A stretch of 64,000 bases of DNA from Verrucomicrobiota bacterium (lineage in GTDB: Bacteria > Verrucomicrobiota > Verrucomicrobiia > Limisphaerales > UBA9464): NCBI GenBank assembly GCA_017309115.1, contig JAFLEF010000008.1:62001-126000 (forward strand), given 5' to 3'. The position numbers and the translations under genes were made by a program. Each line of letters begins with the position of its first letter. The stretch's first letter is position 1. The notes beneath the pieces were generated by a model. The model saw only the letters and a program-made list of their open reading frames with translations, was not told the origin of the DNA and searched no databases. Of the stretch, positions 24,675 to 33,050 are shown piece after piece.

Positions 24675-26444
24675 ATGTATCCCTTGCTCTCTCATTCGTT
24701 TCCCCGCCGGTTTGGCCCATGGCTACTTGGCTTGCTGCTCCCGGTCCATCTGTGGGCCGCCTCGCCGCGGGCGGTTTCGGATTTCAGCCTCATCGATCTT
24801 CGCGGTCGTAACGTGGAACTGTACCGGGCCGAAGGTCGGGCCGTGGTGCTTTTCTTCACCGGCGTCGGCTGTCCGATCGCCCGCAAGAGCGTCGACAAGC
24901 TCCACCAGTTGAATCAGCAGTTCGGAGCCCAAGGAGTTCAATTCTGGATTGTGAACACCTATCCAAACGACACGACCCGGGAGGTGGCCAAGGAAGCCAT
25001 GGAGTTGGGGGTGCACAATCTAACGTACCTGTGCGATCCCCGGCAGTTGGTGGCGTTGTCGCTCGGAGTGGAACGTACCGCGGAGGTCGTGGTGATCGGC
25101 CTGAAGGATCACAAGGTGGTGTACCAAGGCGCCATTGACGATCAGTTAACGGAAGGCGCGGAACGGCCGGCACCGCAGAAGAAGTTTTTGGAGACCGCCC
25201 TGACCGAATTCCTGGAGGGAAAACCGATCACCACCGCCCGGACTTCGGCCCGGGGATGCCGGATTAGCTTCACCCCGGCGGCAGAGGCGGCGGAACCTCC
25301 GTCCTACGCGAAGGATGTGGCTCCGCTGCTGCGTCAGCATTGCGCCGAGTGCCATCGGGACGGCGGGATCGGTCCCTGGGCCATGGATTCCTACGGCAAG
25401 GTAAAGAATTACGCCCGCATGATTGAGGAAGTGATCCTCACCCGTCGGATGCCGCCCTATGACGCCCATCCTGACTACGGTCAGTTTGCCAATGCGCATC
25501 GGCTGTCCCGCGAGGAGACGCAGACCCTGTTGCGCTGGGTCGATGCTGGCGCGCCTCGGGGCGAGGGTTCGGATCCGCTGGCGGAACCGCTGCCCGCCTT
25601 GGCCGACTGGCCCCTGGGCAAGCCGGACGTCGTGCTGCGGTTGCCCCAGCCCGAATCGGTTCCGGCGACCGGCGTGCTGGATTACCGGCACATTGCGGTG
25701 CCGAATCCGCTGACCAACGAATTCTGGCTGGCGGGCGTGGATATCCGTCCAGGGAACCGCCGGGTCGTGCATCACGCCATTTTGTACGCCCAGTGGCCGG
25801 GATGTCCGGATGACGGTTCGGGCAATGGCGTGCACATCTTTGGCTGGGCGCCCGGAGCCACTCCGGCGGCGTATCCGGAAGGGGTGGGCAAACGCATTCC
25901 AGCCGGGGCCGAGTTCAAACTGGAGATGCACTATACGACCGCTGGGTCTCCTCAAACGGATCAAACGGAAGTTGCGTTGTATTTGCGGCCCGGACCGCAG
26001 GGGCGCGAAGCCGAGACCCGACAGGTCGCGGAGTATCGCTTGGAGATCCCGCCCGGTGAGAGCGAGGCCCGGCATTACGCCACCTATGCGTTCAAGGCTC
26101 CGGCCACGATCTACAGCCTTTCGCCGCACATGCATTTCCGCGGAAAATGGATGCGCTATGAGTTGCTCCTGCCCGATGGAAAACGCGAGACGCTTCTGCA
26201 CGTGCCGCGGTACAATTTCAAATGGCAGCTGACCTATCGGTTGGCCGAACCCCGGAAGGTTCCGGCGGGCTCGTGGTTGCTGGTCACGGGAGCGTTCGAC
26301 AACTCGGCGGCCAATCCAGCCAACCCGGATCCGACCAAGTTCGTGACCTTCGGCCTGCAGTCTTGGGACGAGATGTTCATCGGATTCTTTGATGCCGCCG
26401 ACGAGCCGAAGGCAGCGGGCACGGCGTCAGCGGGCCAACCCTGA
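24675..26444 (+). CDS. Fusion of redoxin, c-type cytochrome and copper type II monooxygenase-like domains
   Basis: Secreted three-part redox protein of 589 residues. The signal peptide ends near residue 28 (HLWAA). About 30-170 form a thioredoxin-fold redoxin with one cysteine (GVGCPIARKS), so peroxiredoxin-like and not CXXC. About 210-300 carry a mono-haem motif CAECH in a planctomycete-type cytochrome domain. About 310-580 resemble peptidylglycine alpha-hydroxylating monooxygenase: VVHHAIL, EMHYTT, HMHF and DEMFIGF supply the His-His-His and His-His-Met sets that bind two coppers. ATG 24675 immediately precedes the signal peptide. Substrate unknown. Riboflavin synthase follows 10 bp later. 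Confidence 0.82.
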   Translation: MYPLLSHSFPRRFGPWLLGLLLPVHLWAASPRAVSDFSLIDLRGRNVELYRAEGRAVVLFFTGVGCPIARKSVDKLHQLNQQFGAQGVQFWIVNTYPNDTTREVAKEAMELGVHNLTYLCDPRQLVALSLGVERTAEVVVIGLKDHKVVYQGAIDDQLTEGAERPAPQKKFLETALTEFLEGKPITTARTSARGCRISFTPAAEAAEPPSYAKDVAPLLRQHCAECHRDGGIGPWAMDSYGKVKNYARMIEEVILTRRMPPYDAHPDYGQFANAHRLSREETQTLLRWVDAGAPRGEGSDPLAEPLPALADWPLGKPDVVLRLPQPESVPATGVLDYRHIAVPNPLTNEFWLAGVDIRPGNRRVVHHAILYAQWPGCPDDGSGNGVHIFGWAPGATPAAYPEGVGKRIPAGAEFKLEMHYTTAGSPQTDQTEVALYLRPGPQGREAETRQVAEYRLEIPPGESEARHYATYAFKAPATIYSLSPHMHFRGKWMRYELLLPDGKRETLLHVPRYNFKWQLTYRLAEPRKVPAGSWLLVTGAFDNSAANPANPDPTKFVTFGLQSWDEMFIGFFDAADEPKAAGTASAGQP

Positions 26445-26454
26445 TCCCCCCGCC

Positions 26455-27051
26455 ATGTTTACCGGAATTGTAGAGGAGACGGGGACGGTCCGGTCGGTCG
26501 CCCCGCTTGAGCAATCCATTCGGCTGACGGTGGAGGCCCGGGTGGCGGCGCAGAAGGTGCGCCTGGGGGACAGCATTGCGGTGAACGGCTGTTGTCTCAC
26601 CGTCGTGGGGCTGAAAGGCCGAGGGGCGCGCCGGTTGGAGTTTGATCTGCTGCGCGAGACCTGGGATCGGACGAATCTGTCGGCGGTAAAGTCTGGGTCG
26701 GTGGTGAACCTCGAGCGGTCGCTGGCGGTCGGCGGTCGGTTGGGTGGGCATTTTGTGACCGGCCACATTGATGGCACTGGGATCATCCAACGATGGGAGC
26801 GGCAGGGGAAGGATCACATTCTGGAGATCGCCGCGCCGCGGGAGGTCCTGCAGTACGTGGTGTTTAAGGGGTCGATTGCCGTCGATGGCATCAGTCTGAC
26901 GGTCGCGGGCGTGTCGCGGAAGACGTTCCAGATTTGGATCATTCCGCACACCTACGAGGTGACCGCGCTCCGGGAACGGTCAGTCGGAGACCGGGTGAAT
27001 CTGGAGGCAGATCTCTTGGGCAAGTACGTCCGGCAGTTTGTCTCCAAGTAG
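26455..27051 (+). CDS. ribE: Riboflavin synthase, alpha subunit
   Basis: Dismutates two 6,7-dimethyl-8-ribityllumazines to riboflavin in the cytoplasm. 198 residues in two tandem lumazine-binding barrels: MFTGIVEETGTV at the start of the first, FVTGHIDGTG and the second barrel with DGISLTVAGV. The catalytic-region cysteine/serine stretch GCCLTVVG is present. No other rib gene or FMN riboswitch is nearby, so it is an isolated biosynthetic gene, placed 10 bp after a secreted redox gene with which it may be co-transcribed. Confidence 0.95.
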   Translation: MFTGIVEETGTVRSVAPLEQSIRLTVEARVAAQKVRLGDSIAVNGCCLTVVGLKGRGARRLEFDLLRETWDRTNLSAVKSGSVVNLERSLAVGGRLGGHFVTGHIDGTGIIQRWERQGKDHILEIAAPREVLQYVVFKGSIAVDGISLTVAGVSRKTFQIWIIPHTYEVTALRERSVGDRVNLEADLLGKYVRQFVSK

Positions 27052-27104
27052 TCGGCGGGATTGGGCTTTGCAGGTGAGAGATCAGCGGAACAGACTCGCG
27101 CGTT

Positions 27105-28574
27105 TTGCGGATTCCTCTCAAGGCCTTGGGGCGTCATTTGGCGCTGTTTCTCGTGTATGGCGTCGTGGCGGTGCTCGGGACGTTGTTCCTGGGATACGTC
27201 TATTTCCTGCATCGTCAGCCGCCCCTAAAGGCCTGGCATACGGCGGCGCTGACCCAGGAGTTCCGCGCGGCGGATGCGGCCCAGATGCCGGACTTCCCGG
27301 CGTACCTGGCCCGGGAGGAAGCCCTCTTTGAGGAGGTTAAAAAGGAGGTCTACGACACCGTCAGCGAGGAAGATCGGCGGAAGTTTAACCGGTTTTTTAA
27401 GGGTTCCCTATCGGATCCGACCCGCGTTGCCACCAACTGGAACCGCAGTTTCGTGCTGACCCAGCCCAATCCGCGCGGCGCGGTGGTGCTGCTCCACGGC
27501 CTGACCGATTCACCCTACAGTCTGCGGGCTCTGGGCGAATCGTTACATCAGGCGGGTTATTTCGTGTTGGGCGTGCGTATGCCCGGCCACGGCACGGCGC
27601 CGGTGGGGCTGAGTCGGGCGACCCTGGAGGATTTTACGATCGTGACCCGGATGGCGGCGCGTTACGCCCGGGATCAGGTCGGGCCGCAGACTCCACTGTA
27701 CCTGATCGGTTATTCCAATGGGGCCACGCTCGCGGTGGATTACGCGCTGGCCCGGATGGAAGGCGAAGAACTTCCGGCGGTGGCCGGGATCATCCTGTTG
27801 TCGCCGGCGATCGGAGTGACCCGCGGGGCGGCCCTCGCCGCGTGGCAGCGTCGTCTCGCGAGTCTGCCCGGTTTGGAGAAGCTGACGTGGCAGACCCTGG
27901 TCCCCGAATTCGACCCCTACAAATACAACTCCTTTCCCGTGAACGGCGGGGAACAGATTCATCGGCTGACCACCCGGATCGAGGCCCGGCTGAACCGGCT
28001 TGATCGGGGTTCCGGCATTACCAATTTTCCGCCGGTCCTGGCCTTTCAGTCGGTGGTGGACTCCACCGTACTTCCCCGGGCGGTGATGGATCGTTTCCTG
28101 CGTCGGTTGGCCCCGGGGAATCACGAACTTGTGCTGTTCGATGTGCGGCGGGATGCCGAGGCGAAGTCCTTGATGGTGGCCAATCCCGAGACCTTCACCG
28201 AAGCCCTCATGGCCGACCGCATCACGCCGTTTGGAGTCACGGCGCTGACCAGTGATCCGCAGGCCCCGCGATCGTTGCGAATCATCCGGCGCGCGGCCGG
28301 TCAGGCGGAGATTGAGTCTACGCCGGTTCCCTTGCGCTGGCCGGCGGGGATCTTTTCCTTGTCGCATGTGGCGCTGCCGTTTCCGCCGAACGATCCGGTG
28401 TATGGCGACGGCTCGGGCGGATCTCCCGAGCAGATCCAGTTGGGTCATTTGGAAGCCCGCGGCGAGAACGGCGTCCTGGCAATCTCGCCGAGTGTGCTGC
28501 TACGGCTGCGATACAATCCGTTCTTCGAGTATGTGGATCAGCGCGTGAAGGCAGCGGTAAGCGGGAAGCGGTAA
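27105..28574 (+). CDS. Membrane-anchored alpha/beta hydrolase
   Basis: Probable envelope-facing serine hydrolase of 489 residues. One N-terminal membrane segment (about 12-34, LFLVYGVVAVLGTLFLGYV). The alpha/beta-hydrolase core begins with the oxyanion strand VVLLHGLTDSPYS, and the nucleophile elbow is GYSNG (about residue 205). The start appears to be TTG 27105, as no ATG or GTG precedes the anchor. The last seven codons and the stop lie in a family E heptamer array, so the C-terminus SGKR is repeat-encoded. Lipase/lysophospholipase-like; substrate not evident. Confidence 0.78.
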   Translation: MRIPLKALGRHLALFLVYGVVAVLGTLFLGYVYFLHRQPPLKAWHTAALTQEFRAADAAQMPDFPAYLAREEALFEEVKKEVYDTVSEEDRRKFNRFFKGSLSDPTRVATNWNRSFVLTQPNPRGAVVLLHGLTDSPYSLRALGESLHQAGYFVLGVRMPGHGTAPVGLSRATLEDFTIVTRMAARYARDQVGPQTPLYLIGYSNGATLAVDYALARMEGEELPAVAGIILLSPAIGVTRGAALAAWQRRLASLPGLEKLTWQTLVPEFDPYKYNSFPVNGGEQIHRLTTRIEARLNRLDRGSGITNFPPVLAFQSVVDSTVLPRAVMDRFLRRLAPGNHELVLFDVRRDAEAKSLMVANPETFTEALMADRITPFGVTALTSDPQAPRSLRIIRRAAGQAEIESTPVPLRWPAGIFSLSHVALPFPPNDPVYGDGSGGSPEQIQLGHLEARGENGVLAISPSVLLRLRYNPFFEYVDQRVKAAVSGKR

Positions 28575-28593
28575 GCGGTAAGGGCGAAGAAGG

Positions 28594-28740
28594 CGCGAAG
28601 CGTTTGGACTGCGCCAGCCCTCTGGCGCCTTGGGGCGCGTGGATGGCGGGTGGGGTTCCGGAATATTCCGACGCCTCAGCAGCCGGGACGAAAAGCGGTA
28701 GCTCCGCTGCGCGTCGCGACCGCACTCCAAACGCTTCGCG
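28594..28740 (+). repeat. Family C repeat, complete copy
   Basis: 147 bp with perfect 15-bp inverted ends CGCGAAGCGTTTGGA / TCCAAACGCTTCGCG. It begins 19 bp after the hydrolase stop codon, directly after the heptamer array. Confidence 0.8.
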
Positions 28741-28905
28741 CGGAACGCGGCCCTTGCTGTTCAGCGTCGAATGGACACCCGCTTCGACTACCACCCAGGG
28801 AAGTGTCTCCCGCGGAGGACGCGGAGTTCGCGGAGGGGGAGAAGACAAATCTGGAACACAGGAAAACAGAAAAAAAACGGGAGATGGGACGAGAGGGAGA
28901 CTTGG
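28741..28905. repeat. Family H and family G repeat blocks
   Basis: 28741-28802 matches, in reverse orientation, a segment near 60680-60755 (CGAAGCGGGTGT, GGCCGCGTTCCG). 28803-28885 is family G (TCTCCCGCGGAGG, CGCGGAG units, tail CAGGAAAACAG), the same module as at 22330. No gene seen. Confidence 0.6.
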
Positions 28906-28949
28906 GTGACAAGGTCTACGGCGTGCGGTAGACCTACTCGTCACACACC

Positions 28950-29339
28950 ATGCGACGTTTCCTCCCAGCCAAGATCGGACGGCGTGAGTGGTTGCTTTCC
29001 TCACTGGCTGCGGTGCTGGCGATGGCGTCCGGCTGGCTGGCTTGGGCCGCAGGCATGGGTGGCGGCGGCGCGTGGATGTTGTTCACGATAGTTGGCACAG
29101 TGATTTTTATCGCCGTCGCCGGTTGCGACCGATGCTTTTTCACTGCGTTGTTCACCTCGTTGCTGACTGTAGGATTGCTCTTGTCGGTGGTTGTCCACCG
29201 CATATTAGTCAGGCAAGAGAGTCTCGACCGTAATGACGGATTTATGTTGCCCCTGGTATTCGTGGCGTTCGTGTGCGTTCCCGTGGCGCTTGCTTGGCTT
29301 GTTAACTTCTGTGAGAGAAATGCACGACGTGCCGCCTAA
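28950..29339 (+). CDS. Hypothetical membrane protein with about four transmembrane segments
   Basis: 129 residues. Hydrophobic segments at about 15-33, 38-56, 62-85 and 98-118, with a short basic N-terminus (MRRFLPAKIGRRE) that would stay cytoplasmic. No family recognised. First gene of a run of small orphan genes; its stop codon TAA is embedded in the left end of an attC-like inverted repeat, as is usual for the last codon of an integron cassette gene. Confidence 0.55.
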   Translation: MRRFLPAKIGRREWLLSSLAAVLAMASGWLAWAAGMGGGGAWMLFTIVGTVIFIAVAGCDRCFFTALFTSLLTVGLLLSVVVHRILVRQESLDRNDGFMLPLVFVAFVCVPVALAWLVNFCERNARRAA

Positions 29340-29460
29340 CACAGTTCGCCCAACCCGAATCGCAGTGGCCCGTATTGACTTGGGTCGCACTGGTTCATTG
29401 GACACCGGATTCGCTACGAGCGCCCGTTCCGGCTGTAGTTGGTGAGCTCTGTCGTTAGCC
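29334..29460 (+). other. attC-like imperfect inverted repeat
   Basis: Left end GCCTAACACAGTTC and right end TGTCGTTAGCC are complementary over about 20 positions with one extra base in the right arm (GCCTAAC-ACAG against GGCTAACGACAG). This matches the layout of integron attC sites (outer RYYYAAC / GTTRRRY boxes, 60-140 bp, extrahelical bases). The right box GTTAGCC deviates from GTTRRRY at one base. No integron integrase is in the window. Confidence 0.4.
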
Positions 29461-29469
29461 CTTTCTAGT

Positions 29470-30147
29470 ATGGAGCGAATCCCCTGTTCGAAGTGCGGAG
29501 CAATGATTCTCCCGGTTACCGCCCAGGCTACCGGCGGAATTTGCATGCCCTGCAAAAAGAACCCCGGCGGCATGACGTTTGGTCCCGGCATTGGCAAGCT
29601 CGGCGAGCTGGGGCGATTTCTTTCGGGAAAGTTGCCGCTGCCAGCAGTTAAACGGACGAACTGGCTTGAGCTTTGCACGATTGAAGTCACCAGCGGAAAG
29701 CTTTGGGTCGGCGACCCGCTCTTGGCGAATGAGGAGGACGGTTGTGTGGCGACAGTTCCGCCTGGGACATACACCGTCGAGGGGATTGGCTGTCTTTCGA
29801 ACAGGACGCGGACCGTCTATAGCGTTCGCGCCAGACTCAAGAGCGCGGCAGAGTTTCAGGTCGGCGCGGCGATCGGCGAGACTGGCACCGATTGTGCGAT
29901 GATGGGGATTTGTGACATTGGAGCGTTCGAGGCGGCCTGCAAGGATGCGGCGGAGGTGCAAGAGGACCTCGAGGAGAAGACCTTAAGGGCCGGTTTCGGA
30001 TGCATCACGTTCAGAAAATGTCCCGGTGCTGTCATGGTGTTTGTTCCTTCCGGTGACGGAGACGGGTGCGGGCCGGTTAGAGAGTTACTTGAGTCAGGTA
30101 CACGTATCGGAATTCAGCATGATTTTTATGCGGACGACGAAGGCTAA
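29470..30147 (+). CDS. Zinc-ribbon protein with a DUF4241-like domain
   Basis: 225 residues. An N-terminal zinc ribbon (CSKC, then CMPC 18 residues on) is followed by a beta-rich region whose TSGKLWVGDPLLA and VPPGTYTVEG segments resemble DUF4241, a domain common in accessory and immunity-type genes. No signal peptide, so probably cytoplasmic. It starts 9 bp after the attC-like site, in the position of a gene cassette. Function unknown; the DUF4241 match is from memory of the motif pattern. Confidence 0.55.
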   Translation: MERIPCSKCGAMILPVTAQATGGICMPCKKNPGGMTFGPGIGKLGELGRFLSGKLPLPAVKRTNWLELCTIEVTSGKLWVGDPLLANEEDGCVATVPPGTYTVEGIGCLSNRTRTVYSVRARLKSAAEFQVGAAIGETGTDCAMMGICDIGAFEAACKDAAEVQEDLEEKTLRAGFGCITFRKCPGAVMVFVPSGDGDGCGPVRELLESGTRIGIQHDFYADDEG

Positions 30148-30243
30148 TTCGAAATCGCTCCACACGACATTGGAACAAGCAACCCGCCGACGTCCCTTGG
30201 GCAACGGGCCGAAATTCGAAATTGCCTTGTGCGCTCCACCGTT

Positions 30244-31095
30244 ATGAACAGGGATCAGCGGGCGTCATTGGCCCAGCAGACTATCGGGATACTTGATAGC
30301 GGCTACTATGTCGCACCCTCAGGTCGCCGGGTGGAGATCGAGGCCGACTTGCGCCTCGCGGTCTCCAACTCGCGCCTCTACCGCCCCGCCGACTTTCCAG
30401 CTTTAACTAGCGGTTGCGAACTGAGCCCGCCCTTCGTTGAGCAAAAGATCGAAGTCACGTCCGAGACCACTCTTGAAGCAGCGTCCCGTCTTGTTTCGTC
30501 CGGCGACGGGGAGCCATGCTGCTTGAACTTCGCTTCGGCCAAGAACCCTGGCGGCGGCTTTCTCTCGGGCAGCCAGGCTCAGGAGGAGTCGCTGGCGCGC
30601 TCATCGGGCCTGCACGCCTGCCTCATTCGGCACATGGAGCTGTACGAGTACAACCGGGGTCTGCACTCATCGATGTACTCCGATCACATGATCTACTCGC
30701 CGGGGGTTCCCGTGTTCCGCGACGACGGCGGGCAACTCTTGGAACGCCCTTACAAGGTCTCGTTCATCAGCGCACCTGCGGTCAACGCGGGTGCCGTGAG
30801 AAAGACCGATCCGACAGCCGTCCCGCTGATTGGGTCGACGATGGAAGCGCGACTGGAGAAGGTGTTGTGGGTGGCCGCAGGGAACGGCCATCGGACGCTC
30901 ATCTTGGGGGCCTGGGGTTGCGGCGTATTCGGTAATGATCCGTCGGAGGTGGGCGAGCTGTTTGCCCGAGCGTTGGGCCCAGGCGGAAGGTTCCAGGGGC
31001 ACTTCGAGCGCGTCGTCTATGCGGTTTACGACAGAACGCCCGCGCAAGAAGTGTTGTCTTCGTTCAGGAAGGGTCTGGCAGGTGCCGGCGTCTAG
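30244..31095 (+). CDS. TIGR02452-family protein, bacterial-type poly(ADP-ribose) glycohydrolase (macrodomain-like)
   Basis: Predicted to remove ADP-ribose chains or marks from macromolecules. 283 residues, usual for the family. An N-terminal helical extension is followed by a macrodomain with the PARG signature in NPGGGFLSGSQAQEES (GGG, spacer, then Gln-Glu-Glu), which holds the catalytic glutamates. Later macrodomain strands are APAVNAGAV and LILGAWGCGVFGNDP. Such genes often occur in accessory and phage-defence neighbourhoods. ATG 30244 is used; a 15-residue upstream extension is unlikely. Confidence 0.85.
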   Translation: MNRDQRASLAQQTIGILDSGYYVAPSGRRVEIEADLRLAVSNSRLYRPADFPALTSGCELSPPFVEQKIEVTSETTLEAASRLVSSGDGEPCCLNFASAKNPGGGFLSGSQAQEESLARSSGLHACLIRHMELYEYNRGLHSSMYSDHMIYSPGVPVFRDDGGQLLERPYKVSFISAPAVNAGAVRKTDPTAVPLIGSTMEARLEKVLWVAAGNGHRTLILGAWGCGVFGNDPSEVGELFARALGPGGRFQGHFERVVYAVYDRTPAQEVLSSFRKGLAGAGV

Positions 31096-31321
31096 TATGG
31101 TCGCTTCACGCAATCCGCCGTTTCTCGTTTCGAGTTCGGGCGACGGGCCGTTGCACTTCCCGTCACGAGCATTTCCTCCCCAAAAGAATCTGCGGGAATC
31201 GGCGTTAATCTGCGGTTAAGGCCTATCTCTCGCCGCCCCTTTCCGTCGCGAATCCGGCCAAACATTCCGGTTGCAATCGTGGCGTTTCGCGGGTCGGGTC
31301 GCTGAGTTGGTTCGTTGTCAG
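31096..31321. repeat. Gap containing a family F repeat
   Basis: A family F block (31183-31220) contains three spaced ATCTGCG/ATCGGCG-type units ending GCGGTTAAGG. Nothing else is recognised. Confidence 0.45.
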
Positions 31322-31575
31322 ATGAAGCCTTTACGGATTGCACTGATGGCAGCCTGCTTGATGGGCGAATGCTTGGCGCAGTTTCCCGCTCAAAAAGGAG
31401 AACGCCGAATTCTAACCTTTCCGGATGGTTTCAAGACTGTGGAGGCCAAAGTGGGGCGGTTTTCGGCGAGCCGCATTTCAGGTTGGAGTTCATTCATGAA
31501 ATTGACCAATATGAAATCAGTGATGTTTTTCGCAGTGTGCCACTATGGATACATTTCTCACATTCCTTAAGTTGA
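31322..31575 (+). pseudogene. Small secreted protein gene with an apparent one-base frameshift
   Basis: Frame 1 from ATG 31322 reads a signal peptide and a plausible mature start (KPLRIALMAACLMGECLA, then ERRILTFPDGFKTVEAKVG). From about 31457 the protein-like reading moves to another frame (VFGEPHFRLEFIHEIDQY, then ISDVFRSVPLW) and stops at 31575. A single missing base near the GGGG at about 31454 would join them into one product of about 84 residues. It could be real decay, a sequencing error or coincidence. The downstream gene starts inside its tail. Confidence 0.35.
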
Positions 31576-31865
31576 TTTTTGGTGTCGTCATTGTGGGTTT
31601 CCTAATCGTTTCGGTGGGTCTCTGCTGTGTGAGCTTTGCGCGGATGATTTTCTGCTTTTTGACGAGTAGGAAAATGGAGGCGGGCGCGACAATGGCTGGA
31701 AGTCTTTTGGGAGCGGGGTTGTTGGTCATTACTCCTAAACTCCTTTTCGGTTGGAATGGATTTCCCAATTCATCCTCTGATGTCCAACTCATTGCTCCGT
31801 TTGGTTTTGGAGCAGGAGGTTGCGTAGTGTGGTTACACTTTTGGTCGCGTACGTGGAATACATGA
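31545..31865 (+). CDS. Hypothetical membrane protein
   Basis: 106 residues from ATG 31545. Three hydrophobic segments (about 8-35, 50-65 and 83-100) with a short loop of basic residues (TSRKMEAG). No family recognised. AT-richer than the core genes nearby. Its start overlaps the tail of the frameshifted gene, which suggests the pair was once translationally coupled. Confidence 0.5.
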   Translation: MDTFLTFLKLIFGVVIVGFLIVSVGLCCVSFARMIFCFLTSRKMEAGATMAGSLLGAGLLVITPKLLFGWNGFPNSSSDVQLIAPFGFGAGGCVVWLHFWSRTWNT

Positions 31866-31987
31866 TAAACGTCACTACCTACCTACTGACGGACAGGCGC
31901 AGCTAGGCCAGCGTTGCGCTCTGGTTGCAATTCCCGCGTCCCCCGCGCCGGAACGCTGTCCGTGGGCCGTAGGCAGCAATAGACGCT

Positions 31988-32380
31988 ATGGGTACCCTGA
32001 TTGCCATCGGTTTGATCTACGTGAGTTTTAGGATTGTGGATCGCGTGGTCCGGATGTTTCGCGCTCGGGCTGCTGGCCCGGGTTGGTGGGCGCTACTCGC
32101 GGTGTTGATGGTCACTGGGGTGGGTTTGGGCATCTGGTTAGCCTTCTATTTTGAGTATCAGCCGTCGCCTCGGAGGCGGGTCGCGAGCTTTCCACTTCCG
32201 ATTGCTGTCTTTGTTTGGGAGGAGGACCGATGGACTGATTTTGTGACTCCGACTCACTCCGCCTATACCGCGGCGGTCGCCAATATCTGTGTCACGGTGG
32301 CTGCCTTCGTTGCACCGCTGCTGGCGGTGTTTGCGTTTCTTCACCGGCGAACATCAACGTCGGCTGACTCTCGTCGGTGA
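31988..32380 (+). CDS. Hypothetical membrane protein
   Basis: 130 residues from ATG 31988 with hydrophobic segments near 2-20, 33-55 and 95-118 and a central soluble loop (PSPRRRVASFP). No family recognised. The preceding gap (31866-31987) contains an inverted repeat built from ACGGACAG (about 31890 and 31965). The stop codon overlaps a possible GTG start of the next gene (GTGA). Confidence 0.5.
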   Translation: MGTLIAIGLIYVSFRIVDRVVRMFRARAAGPGWWALLAVLMVTGVGLGIWLAFYFEYQPSPRRRVASFPLPIAVFVWEEDRWTDFVTPTHSAYTAAVANICVTVAAFVAPLLAVFAFLHRRTSTSADSRR

Positions 32381-32403
32381 TCTCTGTTTCCCCAGTCCGT
32401 TTC

Positions 32404-32787
32404 ATGAGCCGAGCGTCACCTGGTGAAATTGAGTTGAGTGTGAGCTACCGGGCGCATCTCGGTCCGCGTTTCGAGGCTGCGGGGTTGCGGGTGCAGTTTC
32501 ACTACAATCAGCTGCCCGGGATTCACTTCCGAGTGCCGGTGTCTGCGGAGTATCGAGATTCGATCCTGCGCGGGATTCAGGACGGCATGGCGGCCCGGTT
32601 TCCTCAGTTTCCGGCGTCAGGCAGCATTTGGATTACGGAGGTTGTGGAGGACGAGGTCGCCTCCAATCAACGGGCGTTCTACAGGGTTGGACGTGCTATC
32701 ATTGAGCAGGCATATGTCCTCGTCACTTCGACGGACACGCCAAATTCAATACCCCCTGCCGGGCGCACTACTTCAAGCAAGGACTGA
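32404..32787 (+). CDS. Hypothetical protein, possibly EF-G domain IV-like
   Basis: 127 residues from ATG 32404, or 136 from a GTG at 32377 that overlaps the upstream stop codon. The central region YRDSILRGIQDGMAARFPQF followed by GSIWITEVVEDEV and AIIEQAYVLV recalls the beta-alpha layout of translation factor domain IV, but this is a weak impression. Cytoplasmic, no signal peptide. Last of the small orphan genes in this stretch. Confidence 0.45.
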   Translation: MSRASPGEIELSVSYRAHLGPRFEAAGLRVQFHYNQLPGIHFRVPVSAEYRDSILRGIQDGMAARFPQFPASGSIWITEVVEDEVASNQRAFYRVGRAIIEQAYVLVTSTDTPNSIPPAGRTTSSKD

Positions 32788-32812
32788 GCAAGTGGTGACA
32801 TTTGGGGAAGGG

Positions 32813-32942
32813 TGAACCGCAGATTGACGCCGATTCACACAGATTCTCGGTAGGGAGTCGGATCGTTGAGGCTGAGATCCGGGTTGCGCGAGTGTTTGTT
32901 CTTCCCCGAAATCTGCGTTTATCGGCGCCAATCTGCGGTTAA
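32813..32942. repeat. Inverted pair of family F repeats
   Basis: A reverse-oriented unit (32813-32850, GAACCGCAGATTGACGCC) and a forward unit (32909-32942, ending GCCAATCTGCGGTT) face each other across about 60 bp and could form a stem. They lie between the orphan cluster and the dioxygenase gene. Confidence 0.55.
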
Positions 32943-33050
32943 GGACTGACTTTCTCCACGTTGTTACCGTCCCGGTCGGGCACTCGTGCTGGTCGTCTCT
33001 ACTTTGGGCTCGTCAATTTCTGGGGAGCGGCGCTCCATCGGGGGACTTCC

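Noticed and set aside
30148..30243. Second attC site between the DUF4241-like and PARG genes
   Set aside because: The segment has repeated TTCGAAAT blocks but no RYYYAAC/GTTRRRY pair with complementary arms; the similarity near its ends is direct, not inverted.
31866..31987. Inverted repeat with ACGGACAG arms considered as another attC site
   Set aside because: The arms pair, but no GTTRRRY-type box is present at the right end.
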